Shown: positions 11,425-24,840, counted from the stretch's first letter. The stretch is DNA of 64,000 nt from Ochotona curzoniae (GCF_017591425.1 NW_024466512.1:18293001-18357000), one strand, 5' to 3'. Notes: generated from the sequence alone by a model not told the origin. Made by a program: numbers and translations.

Positions 11425-13955
11425 CTCTGTAACCCTGCTGAGAAAACTACATCCTGATTGGCAAAAACATCCAAACCCCTGGTTAAGCTGTTCAATCATG
11501 ACTAAGAGAAAAATGAGTTTCAGTTGGCTCAACAACAAAAAGGGTGCAGTAACAGAAACCTACAAAGTTAGTGATTAATGGTTTGTCATCCCTAAGATAG
11601 TTTTGCATTAGCTCAGTGTATTAGCTCAGTCTTTCTAAACCCTTCCCAGTTCGTGGTTTTTGACTTTATAAATGCTGCTCTTCTGCAGTTTTGAGTATAG
11701 AGGCCTTTGAGGCATAAACCCCTTCTCCACCATCAGCAGTAAAGGACTTTCAGAGAGTATCAGTGTGCAGGACACCTCTCTGTTGGCTCACTTGGGTACA
11801 AAAAGATAATGCTGTATGCCTCTCAGAGGTTTCTAAAGGATTGGGCCATTTCTTACAATCATCCTGATAAACAATGTCTCACTATTTCATATTTCTTCAT
11901 CTGTTGCTTTACTACTGCTTTGAAGGATCCCTTTCCACCTTAAATACCTGTACCCAACTATTGGCTTCAGGGGAAACTAGACAGTAGAAAAAGTCATAGG
12001 AAACGGATCCTCGGGCAGGAACTCTGGTGTTGGATTGCATAGATCGTCTAGTTATCAAACAGGGAGAAAAGTCAAATCAGTTTAGATGTGATTGCTGGTG
12101 AGTAGTGGAATGGTGTTGCAACCTCACCATTGGTAAAACGTCCTACAGTTACGAGGGCAATCATAAGCACATATAGCTTTAGCTCTTGGATAATTTGGCT
12201 GGCTTGTCATTTTGAAGAAATAAAATGGCAGAATTCAGACAGCCTTGGTGCTGGCACCCTGTTGAAGTTTCTTGGCAATGCTAAAAGAGACACCTATTTC
12301 TTAGACTTTAGAGGAGGGCCTGTGCTGAAAATTGCATCAAGTGGTAACTGTAGTCCAGGTTTAAGTCTTGTCAAGTTAGTCCAGTGACTATATGGACTAA
12401 TCGGGTCAATATCTTCCTGGTTGATTTTATCAATTTAGTTTGGAGGAAAATCTAGATTTAGGAAATTCATGTCTGGTTCAGAAGACAAGAATAGATAACT
12501 CTAAAAGATGAATAAAAGTCTAGGGAGCATGTAGATGGGTCTAAGGGAATGGCCAAAGGTGTTGATATTTGGATCCTAATTCAGTGCCTGCTAGAGAAAG
12601 TATCAACTGTGAACAAGACCCCAACATAATTTGCAAAACTGAAGACTTGTTTGGTGGATATCAGCCAATTTCTATTCTTGGTCATTACAGCACTGGGATA
12701 GTGTGGCTATGAGGGGAATCAGTCACATTAGCAGGGATGAAAGCTCTGCATTAACACTCACTAGACTGATCTAGCCATTGCTTCCAACGACACATGGAGC
12801 AGCAGCAGCAGTAACAGAACATACAGTATGGGACTATCCTCAAAGAAGGACAAGCAAGCTACCGTCTACCAATCTAATGTATCTTTATTCTCTTCCAACT
12901 TTGAAGGAGTGCTTTTTTCTTATTAAAATGACAAATACTTTAAATATGCCATTTCTACCCCTTCCTACCAAGCTATCCCAGTTTACCAGGCATAAGAGCT
13001 TTTGCAAGTGTATGATTAGCTTAACTTAATTGCATGGGTCATATATCGCTTTAAAATCAAGAAGCCTGCATTAAAGCAAGTTTGATACAACAGTGAACTC
13101 AGAATTTTATTTCTTCCATTTGTGAAAACAATTCAACCTTTGGTATGTTATAACATCCAATGTTAAGTCTGTCTGCGCTGGGTAGCATGACAATCTTCAG
13201 CTTTTTATCATGGAGATGCAATGGAATATTAGAAAGCCTATGAGAACTAAGTAGAATGTAACTTTGGCTTTCTTCTGTTGTTAACAGCTGAAAGTATGAG
13301 CAAATAGTTGGCATGAAAATTGAGGAATTATAGTTCAGGGTTGAATGAATGAGTTACCCTTAGGTAAGCTAAAGGTTGAATTCTTCCTGTAGTTGAAGAA
13401 AATTTAGAGCATATAGTCAAAGTAGAATGTAACGTATCATTTTCATTCTGGGAACTAATTGAGGCAGGAAAGCTTATCTCTTATTAAACTCAGTATTTTA
13501 ATATTTTTTTATCCTCTGAAAGGGCCATGCCAAGTTCAACTATCATTACCAAACTGCCAACTCAAAGGTTATCTTTGTTACATGCAGTTGTTAAATTTTC
13601 TCTTTCTTGGCTCATTTCTCATATCCACTGGTGATTCCTGGAATTATTATTCCAAAAACACACCTTCAAATCAAGCCTTAATTTCAGCAGAATTTAGCAG
13701 AATTCTCAGCAGAATTCAAACATCCACTATCTCTACACTTTTAAAATTGTTTTTTGAAATGTAGTGTACACAGACACAGACATATGTACATTCAGTTATT
13801 TCAAACAAAAGTGTCTATTTGGAAAAATATACTTGGCATCTGATGGGCTGTGTCTGTCTACTCTGAGTGATCCAGCATTGATATTTCCCTTTAGAAACAT
13901 CTCCCCTACCTTGAAGAGTCCCAGCTTACCTTGCTTCACAATATCATAGTTGTTG
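11425..13955. other. No recognised feature
   Basis: No repeat family or gene recognised. A triple 'agcagaatt' motif lies at about 13684-13716. Open frames of up to 101 codons look like chance openings. Confidence 0.4.
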
Positions 13956-13956
13956 T

Positions 13957-14260
13957 TGCAGATGCTTTGGCATAGTGGTTGAGGTGATGCTTGGAAAGCC
14001 CAAATCACATGCAAGTACCTAGGATTATTTTCCAGCCTTTTCCTGAAATTTCAGGTCCTGCTAAGGCATACCCTCAAAGACAATAGTGTTCGCATAGTTT
14101 ATTTGTGCCACCCATAGGAAAGATCTGGACTTAATTTCTGACTTCCACCTTGAGCCTGGCCTAGCACCAGCTCTTGCAGGCATTTGGACAATAAAACAGT
14201 AGATGAGGTTTCTTCTGCCTGTGTCTCCCCCTCAGCTTTTATAAGTAATCTTAAAAATAC
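13957..14260 (+). repeat. Old CSINE, sense
   Basis: Degenerate C-repeat. The head is 'gctttggcatagtggttgag', the 3' half is 'gagcctggcctagcaccag..catttggacaataaaacagtagatgagg' and the tail is 'ctgcctgtgtctccccctcag'. The middle is poorly preserved. Confidence 0.65.
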
Positions 14261-14464
14261 CTAGAGTTGCTAATGCCCTGTATATACTTGCTTGTCACAG
14301 AATCAGTGAGTATTACAAATCTGAAAAGTATACATTTGAAATCTAATACTCAAGAGAAATGATGTATTTTTTCCTGTATAGCTATAGGATAGCAGAAGCC
14401 TAAAATTTATGAAGCTACCTATGTTCATGGAGAGAATTTTCCCCTGTCGTTAATGCTAATGCTT

Positions 14465-14747
14465 TAACCAACTGAAAGGCAGAATGACAGAGGAACAGTA
14501 GCCTCCATCTGTTTGTCTGTTGCCACTAAGAGCCAGCGCACAGGCAGACTAAAACAGGAGCCCAGAAGTGTATTCAAGTTTTCAATGTGAGTAACACAAT
14601 GTCAGGTACTTGGGCCATCACCACCTGCTTTCCCTGGCACATTAGCAGAAAGCTGGATCAGAAGTGGAGTAGCAGACTCTAGAAGTGATGTTATAGTAAG
14701 GCATATGGGCATTCAAGCAGAGGTTAACTCACTGTACCATGACTGGA
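14465..14747 (-). repeat. Old CSINE, antisense
   Basis: Recognised by antisense landmarks 'gaaaggcagaatgacagagg', 'cctccatctgtttg', 'gtacttgggccatcaccacc', 'tgctttccctggcacattag' and 'aagctggatcagaagtggag'. The 'acctgctttcc.tggcacattagcagaaagct' arrangement marks an old subfamily. Confidence 0.8.
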
Positions 14748-15169
14748 TCTTCATGGTTAAATCCAATTTTGCAAAAACAGATTAGCAAAGATCCTCCCTA
14801 CTTGCTACAAGTTCCCCAACTTTTTCCATGTAAATGTAGAAGTTTCTCCCTTCTATTAGTTTCTCCCTTCTATTATAATAATCTTGAATGAAGTCAGCCA
14901 TACATTTTAACTTCGGATTTTAATTTGCCAACACTTAAGACTCTTGTTTCATTGACTTTCTCAGCATTTTGAGATAACCATGACTACATAGCAAATACAG
15001 CGCCTTTAATGTGGTGATGGTCACAGTTATTGTCTAATACCCAGGACAAAAATGGAAACAATTTATGTTCAAATCATACTTCCTAAATAGTCCTATTAGG
15101 TCAAGCCTCAACCGTCTCTTTCCACGGTAAATTCCTAGGGATGATGCCTCATCTTCCAAACCCAGCTTT

Positions 15170-15640
15170 GTGGTTTTTGTTTTGTTTTATATCCAGGGTC
15201 ACATGCCTAACCATAATATTCTCAATTCTGCTTCACCCCTTGCTTTTAAGGTAAAGTTCAAATGACTTGTATCTTTCTGCCCTATCAGGCCCCTCTTATA
15301 TTTATGGTGTTCATCAGTGATCATAACCTTTCTCAAAACACCTGCGACAGATGGGAAGCTAGTTATACAAATGAGTTGTCTTAGCTCTTACCAATCTATC
15401 TTAAACTTCCTGTTCAATATTCCATTGAAACTCATCCACGTGGGTTCAATGTTTTACTTGTTTTGATCTCCCTTTCTGTATTATTCAAATTCTCCATGCT
15501 TTAGCACATGCTCTTTAGTCTCTATGAACCTGTTTTTTCCTCTCTCACCTGCACTTTCCCCCTACCCCAGCAACTATGACGATCAGAGCCCATAATACCG
15601 TAGGCACAAAATAAATACTTGTCAAATAAATACTTAAAAG
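15170..15640 (+). repeat. Possible L2 LINE 3' end
   Basis: A pyrimidine-rich segment ends in 'cataataccgtaggcacaaaataaatacttgtcaaataaatac', shortened here: it resembles the L2 terminus 'ggcacatagtaggcgctcaataaat'. The rest is too diverged to align by eye. Confidence 0.4.
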
Positions 15641-16510
15641 CATTCATTTTTGTCTAGACATATATTCCTTCTTGCTGATTAATATTTTTATCCAATGAAC
15701 AGGACTCAAAAATAGAGGGGAGGGGAGATAAGTTTTGCTTTCTAAAATGCATCCTCCACATTGAAAGAAACAAAGGAAAACTCAGGGAGACTTTATTCAT
15801 TCCTTTGACTTTCTAGAAAATATCACAAACATTGGCATCTACTTTCAGGCTCCTGACTTATGTCCTCTATCCTTACTAAAAAAATATCTTTGCCAAAGGA
15901 TTAATCGCACAATGAGGTAAAAGACTGGACTCTCCTGCCCAACTTAGAAGAACCTAAGAGGCAATTAGGACTACCTGCTGATAGAGAAATCAAATGCTGT
16001 TGATACAGCAAAGAAAAATTCCAGGTTACAGGAAGTGAGCTTATCTGAGTGTTGGTTTCCACAGAAAGATCGCTAACTGTTTGAAAATTCTAAGAGCAAT
16101 CTGCTAAGGTCAAGTGTCAATGAAAAGACTTACATGGCGCATCCAGGAACCTGTTTGGTTTCTGCTGCAACCACACTGTAATGTTGCATTATTTCCACTA
16201 CTCTGATAAGGAAACAAGGCTCTGATTATCTGTGAAACATGGCTTCACATAAGTCATTTGCTGTGGCAGTGGCCTTTATGGTTGGTGGCTCGTGTCTCGC
16301 TAATATTTTTGCCCTGCAATCTGACCCTGTGACTCCTCTTGGCCTATAATCTGCGTATACATGATTACTCCAAAAACATGCTGCCCACCCTTTCCCTGAT
16401 GTTGCTTACTTTCAGAGTGAACATATGCCAAGAAGCAATGAAATGAATTCTATGTGTGAGAGACTTAAATTTGATGATTACAAAGGGATAGCAATCTGGA
16501 AATGGTTTAA
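15641..16510. other. No recognised feature
   Basis: No repeat or gene recognised. Confidence 0.45.
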
Positions 16511-16526
16511 AATAATATAAGGGAGG

Positions 16527-16819
16527 GGTCCAGCATGGTAGCCTAATGGCTAAAGTCTTTGCTTTGCACATGCTGGGATGATCCCATATGAATGCCTATT
16601 TCTGTCCTGGCAACCCTGATTCCCATCCAGCTCGCTGCTTGTGGCCTGGGAAAGCAGTCAAAAATGGCCCAAAGCCTTGGGACCCTGCACCCATGTGGGA
16701 GATCTAGAAGAGATTTCTAGATTAAGATAAGCTCAGTTTTAGACATTGCAGTTACCTGGAGAGTGAATCAACAGACAGGTGATCTTCCTCTCTATATATC
16801 TGCCTTTCTATTAAAAAGA
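16527..16819 (+). repeat. CSINE, sense, with 16-bp TSD
   Basis: Body matches the C-repeat: 'gcctaatggctaaagtctt', 'tgtggcctgggaaagcagt', 'cccaaagccttgggaccctg', 'cacccatgtgggagatct' and a short A-rich tail. It is flanked by aataatataagggagg (16511-16526) and aatcatataagggagg (16820-16835), a 16-bp TSD with one mismatch. This is among the clearest L1-mediated insertions in the window. Confidence 0.92.
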
Positions 16820-16835
16820 AATCATATAAGGGAGG

Positions 16836-17644
16836 CCCTGGGAATAAGCTAAAGAGCTTGGAAATATTCAGGTATATGTTAGGATCCCAGAATGCTATTG
16901 ATTGGATGTGGAATGTCATGATGGAATTACCATAAATGTGCATTAAAAAAAAATGGTAGAAAAGGAGTATCAGAAAATTAAGAGAGGCAAAACATAATTG
17001 CAATCAAGGCAACAATCCAGGGAGAACTATTAAAATACTAAATTTCAGCAATCAGTTTGTAGATGAGGTGATTAGGCCAGTAGATAGTAGTCGTCCAGAA
17101 GAATGGTGTGGAAGGGTGGAAGATTTTACAGTGACATTTTGACAATAAGCTTGTTTACTTAACACTTCCATTACAAATATCCTGTTAAGAATGAAGAAAA
17201 AAAGTCGACGTTGAACTTCTAAATTGCAGACATAAAAAATCATAAGTACAGCAGGGATAAACATGCTTCAGAATGAAAGAGAAGCTGATGTTCCAAAAGC
17301 TAGCCCATGTGCCCGTGTACATATCGATCAAAATAAAAGAAATAATCAAGTTGAGGGTATGTCCATAGAGCATCACATTTGAAATACAGGAAGGAAGATG
17401 TGAGTAATTTACAGGTAACCATGACCAGCAAAAGATAGACTGCCATAGAAATTAATGTAAGATGCACATTTCATAGGGTTTTTCAGAAAGCTGAATAGAA
17501 AACAAAACAGGAGGATGAGGAAAAAGTCATTACATTTTGTTGGCGATCAAGCCTCAGAAGAACTATTATTGTTAATGATATGTAAGCCAAATGACAGCAT
17601 TTGGGGATGAGTACATGGAGAAATCCTGAAGATGGCTAGTACGG
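16836..17644. other. No recognised feature
   Basis: AT-rich; overlapping minus-strand frames of 60-83 codons are hydrophobic but have no recognisable family. Confidence 0.45.
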
Positions 17645-17868
17645 AACAGTGGCTCTCAGCCAGAGGTGGTTTTGTTCCCAGTAGGTACTTCTGGAGACAT
17701 AGTTGGTTATCGCAGGGGCAGGGTAGGAGTCTACCAGTGGCATCTGGTGAACTGAAGGCAGGAATGAAATCACATCATTCTGAAATCACGTCACCCCCTC
17801 CATGGGCACATTCAAGAATCATTGGACCCAAATGTCACTACTACTGAGAAGAAACTTTGGTGTAGAGT
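17645..17868 (+). mobile_element. MER5-type hAT-Charlie DNA transposon fossil
   Basis: The order of landmarks matches MER5A-like elements: 'cagtggctctcagccagagg', 'tctggagacatagttggtta', 'agtggcatctggtgaactga' and, near the end, 'ggacccaaatgtcacta' followed by 'tgagaag'. These are non-autonomous hAT transposons that stopped moving early in placental evolution. A 71-codon plus frame here is a shadow. Confidence 0.75.
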
Positions 17869-18775
17869 TTAAAAATGTGTTGAGTGCTTGAGAACAAGGT
17901 CACAGGTAGATTTCTTACTAATGTATTAGCTAACAAGGGCAGATATAGGTAAAGTAGGCATGAGAGAAAAAATACTAGTATTTTTAGTGACTAATTGATA
18001 AAATCCTGGGTGATGTAGTACTTTTTGTTGAAGAGGATGGCATGACCCAGCACGCCCCAGACAACAATTCTGCTGCATCTATTCGTTCCCCATCCTTTCT
18101 TGACTTCCATTCTCCTCTGCTTAGCTGTGCCTTACTCAGCTTACATTCCCCAGTCATAGTCACAACCACTTTCAAACAACCATAACTTCCTGGGTCCTTA
18201 CTTATCACACTAAAATCACCTCCAGCACAAGATGGGGCGTGAAATCTGTCTCATAGTGTTGAATGTTGAAATGGACTCTTAATGGTGACCAGCTTATAAA
18301 TCAATGATGTGCTTGATCCTACTCTTTGGAGTGATTATTTTATACTCTCGGTCTTCATAAACTTGCTTTGTTCTTGTCCCTTTGGCAATTTTAGGTGACA
18401 TAGCTTCAAACTCCCAAAAAACAAGAGAAACTGTCCCTGCTACATACTGTATTGCCTACCTGTGTCTATTTGCAAATATTTTCCTCTTCTCCCATTGCAG
18501 TCAAATCAAATTTGCTCTCATCCAAAGCTAATCTTGTTGCTTGTGCCCAATAGTCTCAGATGCCCTCTTTGAATATACTTCATTATCTTTAATAATACTC
18601 ATCATTATCTCAAATTACTTTCTAGATATTTTTAAAATATCTAGTTCTCTTTATAATTAAGAATTTTATCTCTACAAATTTGGAATTTTCCTAAATTTCC
18701 TGAGTCATGCAAAGAAGCTACAGCACCATCTGAATGGAATAAGTTTTCATATGTTTAGTTTTTGAAGAAACGTAT
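17869..18775. other. No recognised feature
   Basis: No repeat or gene recognised. Confidence 0.45.
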
Positions 18776-19083
18776 TGGGGCTGACTTAGCATATTGAGTT
18801 AAGCCCCCTCTTGAAAATCTGGTCTTCCAAATCAGTTGAAGTCCCAGCTGTTCCATTTTTTTTTTATTCTGCTACATGTTTATAAGCATGGGAAGGAATC
18901 AGAGAATAGCCTGAGTACTTGGATTCCTGTCACACATCTGGAAGATCTGACTGGGGTTCCAGGCATGTGGTTTCATTGTGGCCTGGCACTGCCTTGCGGT
19001 TGAAGCTATTGAAGTAATCAACCTGCAGTTGCAAAGTTAGGGTCTAACCTTTTTTCCCTGTGATGCTGCCTTTCATATAATTG
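18776..19083 (+). repeat. Old CSINE, sense
   Basis: Degenerate copy: 'ggggctgacttagcatattgag' head, 'gaagtcccagctgttcca', 'gagtacttggattcctgtca', 'catctggaagatctgactgg' and a 'gctgcctttcatataat' tail. An internal T-run at about 18857-18867 interrupts it. Confidence 0.7.
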
Positions 19084-19964
19084 GAGAAGTCAGCTGAAAA
19101 GACTCAATTTGAACAACACTAAACTTGTACATACTCAGATTATTTGATCTCTATTTTGAGACTGTGTCTTATTGATCTGCTTCCTGTCACAATGCCTAAA
19201 TCAAAATCAATACATAGTCAACATATTCTCAGAAACGAGGCAATCTGGGGGGTGAGCTCTTGATTCAGGAGTCAAGTAGAAAGCAGCATTAAGGCCTCAG
19301 GAGCTAGAGCTATGACTGGAAAGAACAGCAGGGTTGCAGAAGCTGCAGTTGGGAATAATTGGGATTCTCAATAGAGTCTCAGAAATAGGAGTACATAATG
19401 TGTAAAAGTAATCAGTGCAAGAATGCTTTCCTACCTCCAAACAATGCCAGCAGAGCCAACGCAAAGGAACTGTCAATAAGGAGTCACAACTGAAGAAAAT
19501 TAAACATTAATAAATGTATTCTCTGCCACTGGCAGCGTATTGTTCCCTGAGTATCATGTTTGGTTTTGATATTGAACCGATTCATATCCCTGAAGTCAAT
19601 CTCAGGCTAGTGCTCACTTCCCAGGTGTGGACCTAGCGGCCTCTGTAAGGTGTCTGTATGTATCAGAATCGAATCTGGCTCTCACATATGCCCACACAAG
19701 TGCTGGCAGAAATTAACATGTGAGGAAAGAATTCTGCCACTAAGGATGGAATCAACTCTTGTCAGAGGTATACCTGCCAGAGAAAAATTAAGGCCTGGCT
19801 TCAAATATTGGAATGAAAAGGATGGCTTTGTCACTTTCAGAGTTTCCAAAGGGAGAATTCTTAACATCCTGACAAGTTACCCTAGTTACATGAATTTTAT
19901 TTGCACACCAAAATACATTGGCCTAGATAGAACATGTATTGGAAATTTTGTTTTTGCTAACTAT
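19084..19964. other. No recognised feature
   Basis: Contains most of a 124-codon plus frame (19650-20024) that has no recognisable domain and runs into the LTR that follows, so I do not call it a gene. Confidence 0.4.
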
Positions 19965-20320
19965 GATAACCTGGATATTTGTGGTCTCAGAGCTCACAGG
20001 CTGCAGTCCCAACACCCAGTGTGATATTCAGAGGTGAAACGTTTTGGAAATAGGTCTCAAGTGATGAGGATGACGTCTTAGTGAATGGAACCCATTTCCT
20101 TAAAACATAGACATAAAATATCTGCTTTTCTTTCTATTCTCATATGTCTGCTGTGGAGGATATGAGATGACAGCCATGATCAGATAGAGGGCAAGCCTTC
20201 ACTAGATACTGCACTTGCTGCAATAGAGTCTTGTATTTCTGAGCCTCGAGAACAGGGAGAAGTGTTTATTTTGTAAACCGCACTGTCTGGTAATTTATTA
20301 CAGAAGCATAAACTAAGATC
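19965..20320 (+). mobile_element. MaLR (ERVL-MaLR, MLT1/MST-like) LTR
   Basis: Reads in order like a MaLR LTR: 'cccaacacccagtgtgatat', 'aagtgatgaggatgacgtct', 'ctgtggaggatatgagatga', 'agagggcaagccttcactag', 'tgtatttctgagcctcgaga' and 'tgtctggtaatttattacag' ending 'ataaacta'. MaLRs are old non-autonomous ERVL relatives; no internal region is visible. Confidence 0.72.
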
Positions 20321-23300
20321 TATCATCCTGCATTCCTTACGCTCTTGCTTATATATACACAGTTATCTGTGTTTGGTATTGTTTTGTGATATGGGGATTA
20401 GCAGAAATAAGACCATTGTATTGTCTAGTTATGATAGAAATTTCCCCAGAAAAAAAGCAAAATTACTACAGACACAGAACTCTGATATTATGTGGGGCAG
20501 GGAATTTGTGATGAAATTAGCTATAATGTGAATCAGAGTAGTCTGGAAATGGCAGCCTTCTGAGACCCTGTAATTGAAAGACTGAGGTCAGGTAAAAACA
20601 TAATCATGCCAGCCCACCACTGAGACAGTGCCAGAACTTGAAAGGCATGCCGCAAGGAATATTGAAGCGTGAGAAGCTGTAAATTAGAGATCATGGAAGT
20701 GCCAGAGTTGAGTTCCTCCAAGGTCTGCTGAAAGCTACCCGGCAGGACCCAGGCCCTGAAGGTTAGAGTTCATTTGGATAAGACAGGCCAGATGGAGTTA
20801 CAGCCAGCCCACCTCACCTATGTACCATACTTCCTATTCTTGTTCATGGAATACAATTTTTTTTTAATTATAGAAAGATATAGGCAAATTCCAGTTCTCT
20901 AAGTAACTCTCACAAAATGAACAGGTAGGTTATCTGTATATCAAGAGGCATATAACAACATGGTACCCAGACAGGCTCACACACTCCATGGATAGTTCAA
21001 CCAGAAAGTATGCACTTCTTCTACAATGTATGAAATATGACCCAGCTATGTGAGCTTCAGGAAGAGAACGTCAAAGATAACAAAATACAGAATGCAGTGT
21101 TCTCCGTCCATCCTAGGCATTGGGATTGTCTTCTGAGCAATGTTTTGTTGGAAATTAGAGATAGTTCTTATATATATATATATATATATCTAAAAAAATG
21201 ATTTGTTATCCTCCTTAACACATACTTGTGCACTAAGATGAACAGCTCTTCTGAATGAGTAGCCAATCCAGAGTCAGACATTCAACAAATTTAGCCCATG
21301 GCTCACAGCAGGCATTGTACCTTGTGTTGGGGAAAGAAGGGAGCTAAAAGAACAGTAAACTCTGCATGTGGAAATACATTTGAAAGGCATTGGTAAGAAA
21401 GCAATTAACAATGATGGAGGCATTCTAAGGCTGAAGAGAGGAAAGATCCCGAAACAGATACCAGGGGAGGCTTCTTGGAGAAAGTGTCATTTAGCATGAT
21501 TCCTAAAACAAGGAACAATACTCCACTTAGAAGGAAGAGCATGAACGAAAATATAGGGAAGTTGGTATGGCTGGGCTGTGGCACGCAGGAAGTTTGCCAG
21601 GACGGGTAGAGTGGGTGGTGTGGATCCTGCAGATCTGCAGCAGCTTGAGTCAAACTGACAATTTCATTCTATGTCACTTTCCTCACCAGAATTCCTTCAG
21701 TGTCTACTAATGATTCCAAGACTTTGGCCCCTGACAGACTCTCTGATTTGCACCAACTTTTCATGTGTGTTAAATGTCCCCAGGTAGAGGCAGATGGTGA
21801 GAAATAGCAGGATTTGCCAGAGGGATGGACAAGGAATTGTACCGAAAGAAGCATGAAGACCACTCTGAGGTTTGAGACCCTGATTGACAATTTTAGAAGT
21901 AGAATTGTGAATCCATTCCTGGGACTTCAGGCTCGTCAGCCAGACCTCTTGCAGCTACAACATGTAATGGTAGAGGCCATGAAAGGATACTGACCACGTT
22001 CCTTCAGAGAGAAAGAGTGATGTAAAACTGAGAATTACTAACAAAGCTTTGTTTAGAATTAAAAAGCAAATGGGAGAAGAGACACTGGAAGGATGTAAAA
22101 TTCTACTTTCTCTCCTTAAGATTCAGGGTAAAGGTAATTGTAGTTTAAAAGCCTTAGAGAGGCAAAAAGAATTCTCACCATGAATTAAAGCCTTGGAATC
22201 TCTGTTCTTGGCTAAGCTGGAGAAGCCATTTTACATTCCCCCATTCTTGGGTAAGAATGGCAGCGTTTTCCTTATTTCTGCTCCTGTCTCAGTAACAGGG
22301 TTTAGCAGAAGCCTCATGCATCAGCTTAGTGTGAGCATGAACAGAGCAATGCAGAGAGCGGTGGCTTTCAGATTCCAGAAATAGCATTTGGACAGTGTGC
22401 ACATTCGGGCAAGACAGATTCTATTTGTTCACCTTGTCTTCATCTGGCACTGTCTTTCTTCCCTTTGCTCTGAGGTTCTTCAAGCACAGAAATTGATCTT
22501 AGGCTTTTCAGAGCAGATTTAGGAGGAAATGACTGTTCCCAGTGACAACCTGCTAGAGGGCTCCATATTAGTGACCTATATGAACAAAGTCTCCAATTTC
22601 ACTGCTTTGTGCAGCAGAGCTGTTGCCATTCAACCAGCACATGAATGCTATTGAAAAACCACCACAAAACCAAATGGCTCCATCCCACAATGAATTCACA
22701 TGTAAAAATGGGGATCTATTCCCTGAAGTCACTTTTTGTTTCTTCTTTCCTCTTTCTTCCTCCCAGTTCTACCTAACGCCACATGTATTTAGTGTCCTCA
22801 CTGAGGGACTAGCCAGTGGGAAAGGATGGACACATTTAATGTGAAGACGTCTCATCTTCTCAGTTACTTCTTGAAAATGAGTATAGTGCCCAATTAGAAG
22901 AGCATTATTATGTATTGGAGAAGACAGTGGGATCTTGAAGATCTCCGTAAACAAGCCAAGAGTGGGCGATGTAATCTTACTGGAAAATTCCTCTGAGGTT
23001 CTCTTACACTTCTCTGCATCACTCTTCGGAGCACTCCTGAGACAGGGCAAACCCCAGCATCAGCCATCATGTGTCACTGCCACTAAGAATGTTTTTGCTT
23101 AGTGTCCCACCCTTTGGACAGGGAACAGAGCAGGACTCTATCATACACAGCTGTGTGTAAAGTGGAGGAACTACTTCTAAGTTAAAACTATCATAATTCA
23201 CTCAATTCACATGAAATCCATGCCCCTCATCCTGCTACAGTGACTATAATTTACATTGGGCAAAAATCATTCATACAGAGGCTTGAGGGGCATCACTTCT

Positions 23301-24170
23301 TTATCAGTAATGTCTGGTTGGCTGGTAGGTTGGAGTGAATGGTGCTGATAGATTTAGAACCAGGAAGCACAACTTGTAATGATGAGGAAGTATCTGACTA
23401 TGGCCAAAGGGATGAACCAACCTGGGAAGCCACAGTGGAGTTTCTAGATGGAGAAAAAAACACACGAGTGACACCAACCAAGAAGGGCAGGAAGGCAAGA
23501 TTTGCAAGAGTAGAGGAGGAGAAATATTTCCAAAAAAGGCAATTTTGAGTTCCAAGATGAGACAGACTGGACAACAACTGGTTCTACAGCATGCAAGCAA
23601 ATTAAGCTGAGTTTCAAAATTTTGACCAGTGGTGAAAGTGCTGCGGTGTAAAACTGTCTTGATTCCAATAAAGTATCCATGTAAAAATACTTAACCCTGG
23701 GTTTCATACATCGTTAGCATTTGATAAATGTCAGATTACAGCAGCAACATTTATAGGCTCCTAGTCATTAGTTTTGCATGGTCATGGTGGCAAGAAAACA
23801 GGGAAGACAACTCCTCCTAAAATTAGACAAAATCTTAAAAGAGGAAAACAACTCCACTGTATTAAAGATGTAGTAACAATCCAAATATCTTAAGACTTTT
23901 CTCATCCAGATTCTGGGAACCACAGAGGTCATACAGTGAAAGAATTTTTTGAAGATATTTCCTTAAGGTGTTTATCTCTTTTTATTCTCTATATGTCCAT
24001 CAAAGATGATAGGGAATACAGCCGTGAAAGATTCCCGGAAGTTTCAATCTTCAGTGTTTGTAAGTCAACCCCTCTTCATCATGAGTCAGTTATAGTTTAT
24101 GCAGTAAAATATATGCTTCTTTATCTCTCTGCAACTGAAGTTTAAATCTCTCAAATTTTAAGTGAGAATG
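20321..24170. other. Stretch without recognised genes; one (TA)n
   Basis: About 3.9 kb with a simple (TA)n run at 21170-21189 and no repeat family or exon I can name. Open frames of 60-98 codons overlap on several strands with no coding signal. Confidence 0.4.
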
Positions 24171-24171
24171 A

Positions 24172-24392
24172 TGTTGTGACAGAGCAAGGACCTGTCTCCT
24201 GTATCCCATGTGGGTTTCTGTCTCAACCCCAGCTGTTCCACTTCCAATCCAGCCCCTTGGGGATGGCCACCCACATGGGAGACCTGGATGGAGTGTCTAA
24301 ATCCTTGCTTCAGCCTGGCTGTTGTGACCAACTAGGGAGTGAACCAACAAGTGGATCTCAATTTCTAATTCTTTCAAATTTATTTTAAAGCA
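24172..24392 (+). repeat. CSINE, sense, internally deleted
   Basis: Landmarks 'cccatgtgggtttctgtct', 'ccagctgttccacttccaat', 'cacatgggagacctggatgg', 'cagcctggctgttgtgacca' and 'agggagtgaaccaacaagtg' are in consensus order, but the 'gcctgggaaagcag..cttggg' middle is missing. The 70-codon frame over it is repeat-derived. Confidence 0.8.
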
Positions 24393-24464
24393 TGGAGGCT
24401 GCCAGCCTTCCATTCAATGAAAAGGCAGCACAGGAAGCTAAAATTCAGATGAAACTGAGTGCAT

Positions 24465-24600
24465 TAGAAAGATAATCAGCTTTGGAATCAAAATGGAATT
24501 CTATCAGCTCAATTTATTCTAATGTCTCCTTGAGAAAATTATATTGAAATGTACTGGCCCAGATTCCTCATCTGTAAAACTGAAGGTGATGAAAGAGAAA
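24465..24600 (+). repeat. MIR SINE fragment, sense
   Basis: 'tttggaatcaaa' followed by a long diverged core and 'gattcctcatctgtaaaact', the conserved MIR block 'tttcctcatctgtaaaatg'. Confidence 0.6.
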
Positions 24601-24674
24601 AATACAGTTGAACTCAACTGTAAATCTACTCTTTCAGGAGATAGAGTTCCATGGAGATAGGAAAGGAAGGATGT

Positions 24675-24840
24675 TTCCACATAAGAGCTGTTTCAGTCTC
24701 TGACACTGCTGCAAAAATCATTGTAACAGCAAAAAATTATTCTTACAATTCTGCAGGTGCAAAGTCTGACATTGGGTTCAGTGGGTCAAGCCAAAATGTT
24801 GTAAGGGCAATTTTTCCCTGGAAGCTCACGGGCTAGGTTC
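24675..24840 (-). mobile_element. Possible MaLR LTR fragment, antisense
   Basis: 'tgctgcaaaaatcattgtaa', 'ttattcttacaattctgcag' and 'caaagtctgacattgggttc' resemble the reverse complement of a MaLR 3' end ('ctgctataacaaa', 'tttattctcacagttctgg'). Divergence is high and boundaries are estimates. Confidence 0.4.

Noticed and set aside
14848..14875. Short 18-bp tandem duplication as a CRISPR-like repeat
   Set aside because: Only two units and no spacers; ordinary slippage in a mammalian genome.
19650..20024. 124-codon plus-strand frame
   Set aside because: It runs into a MaLR LTR and shows no domain.
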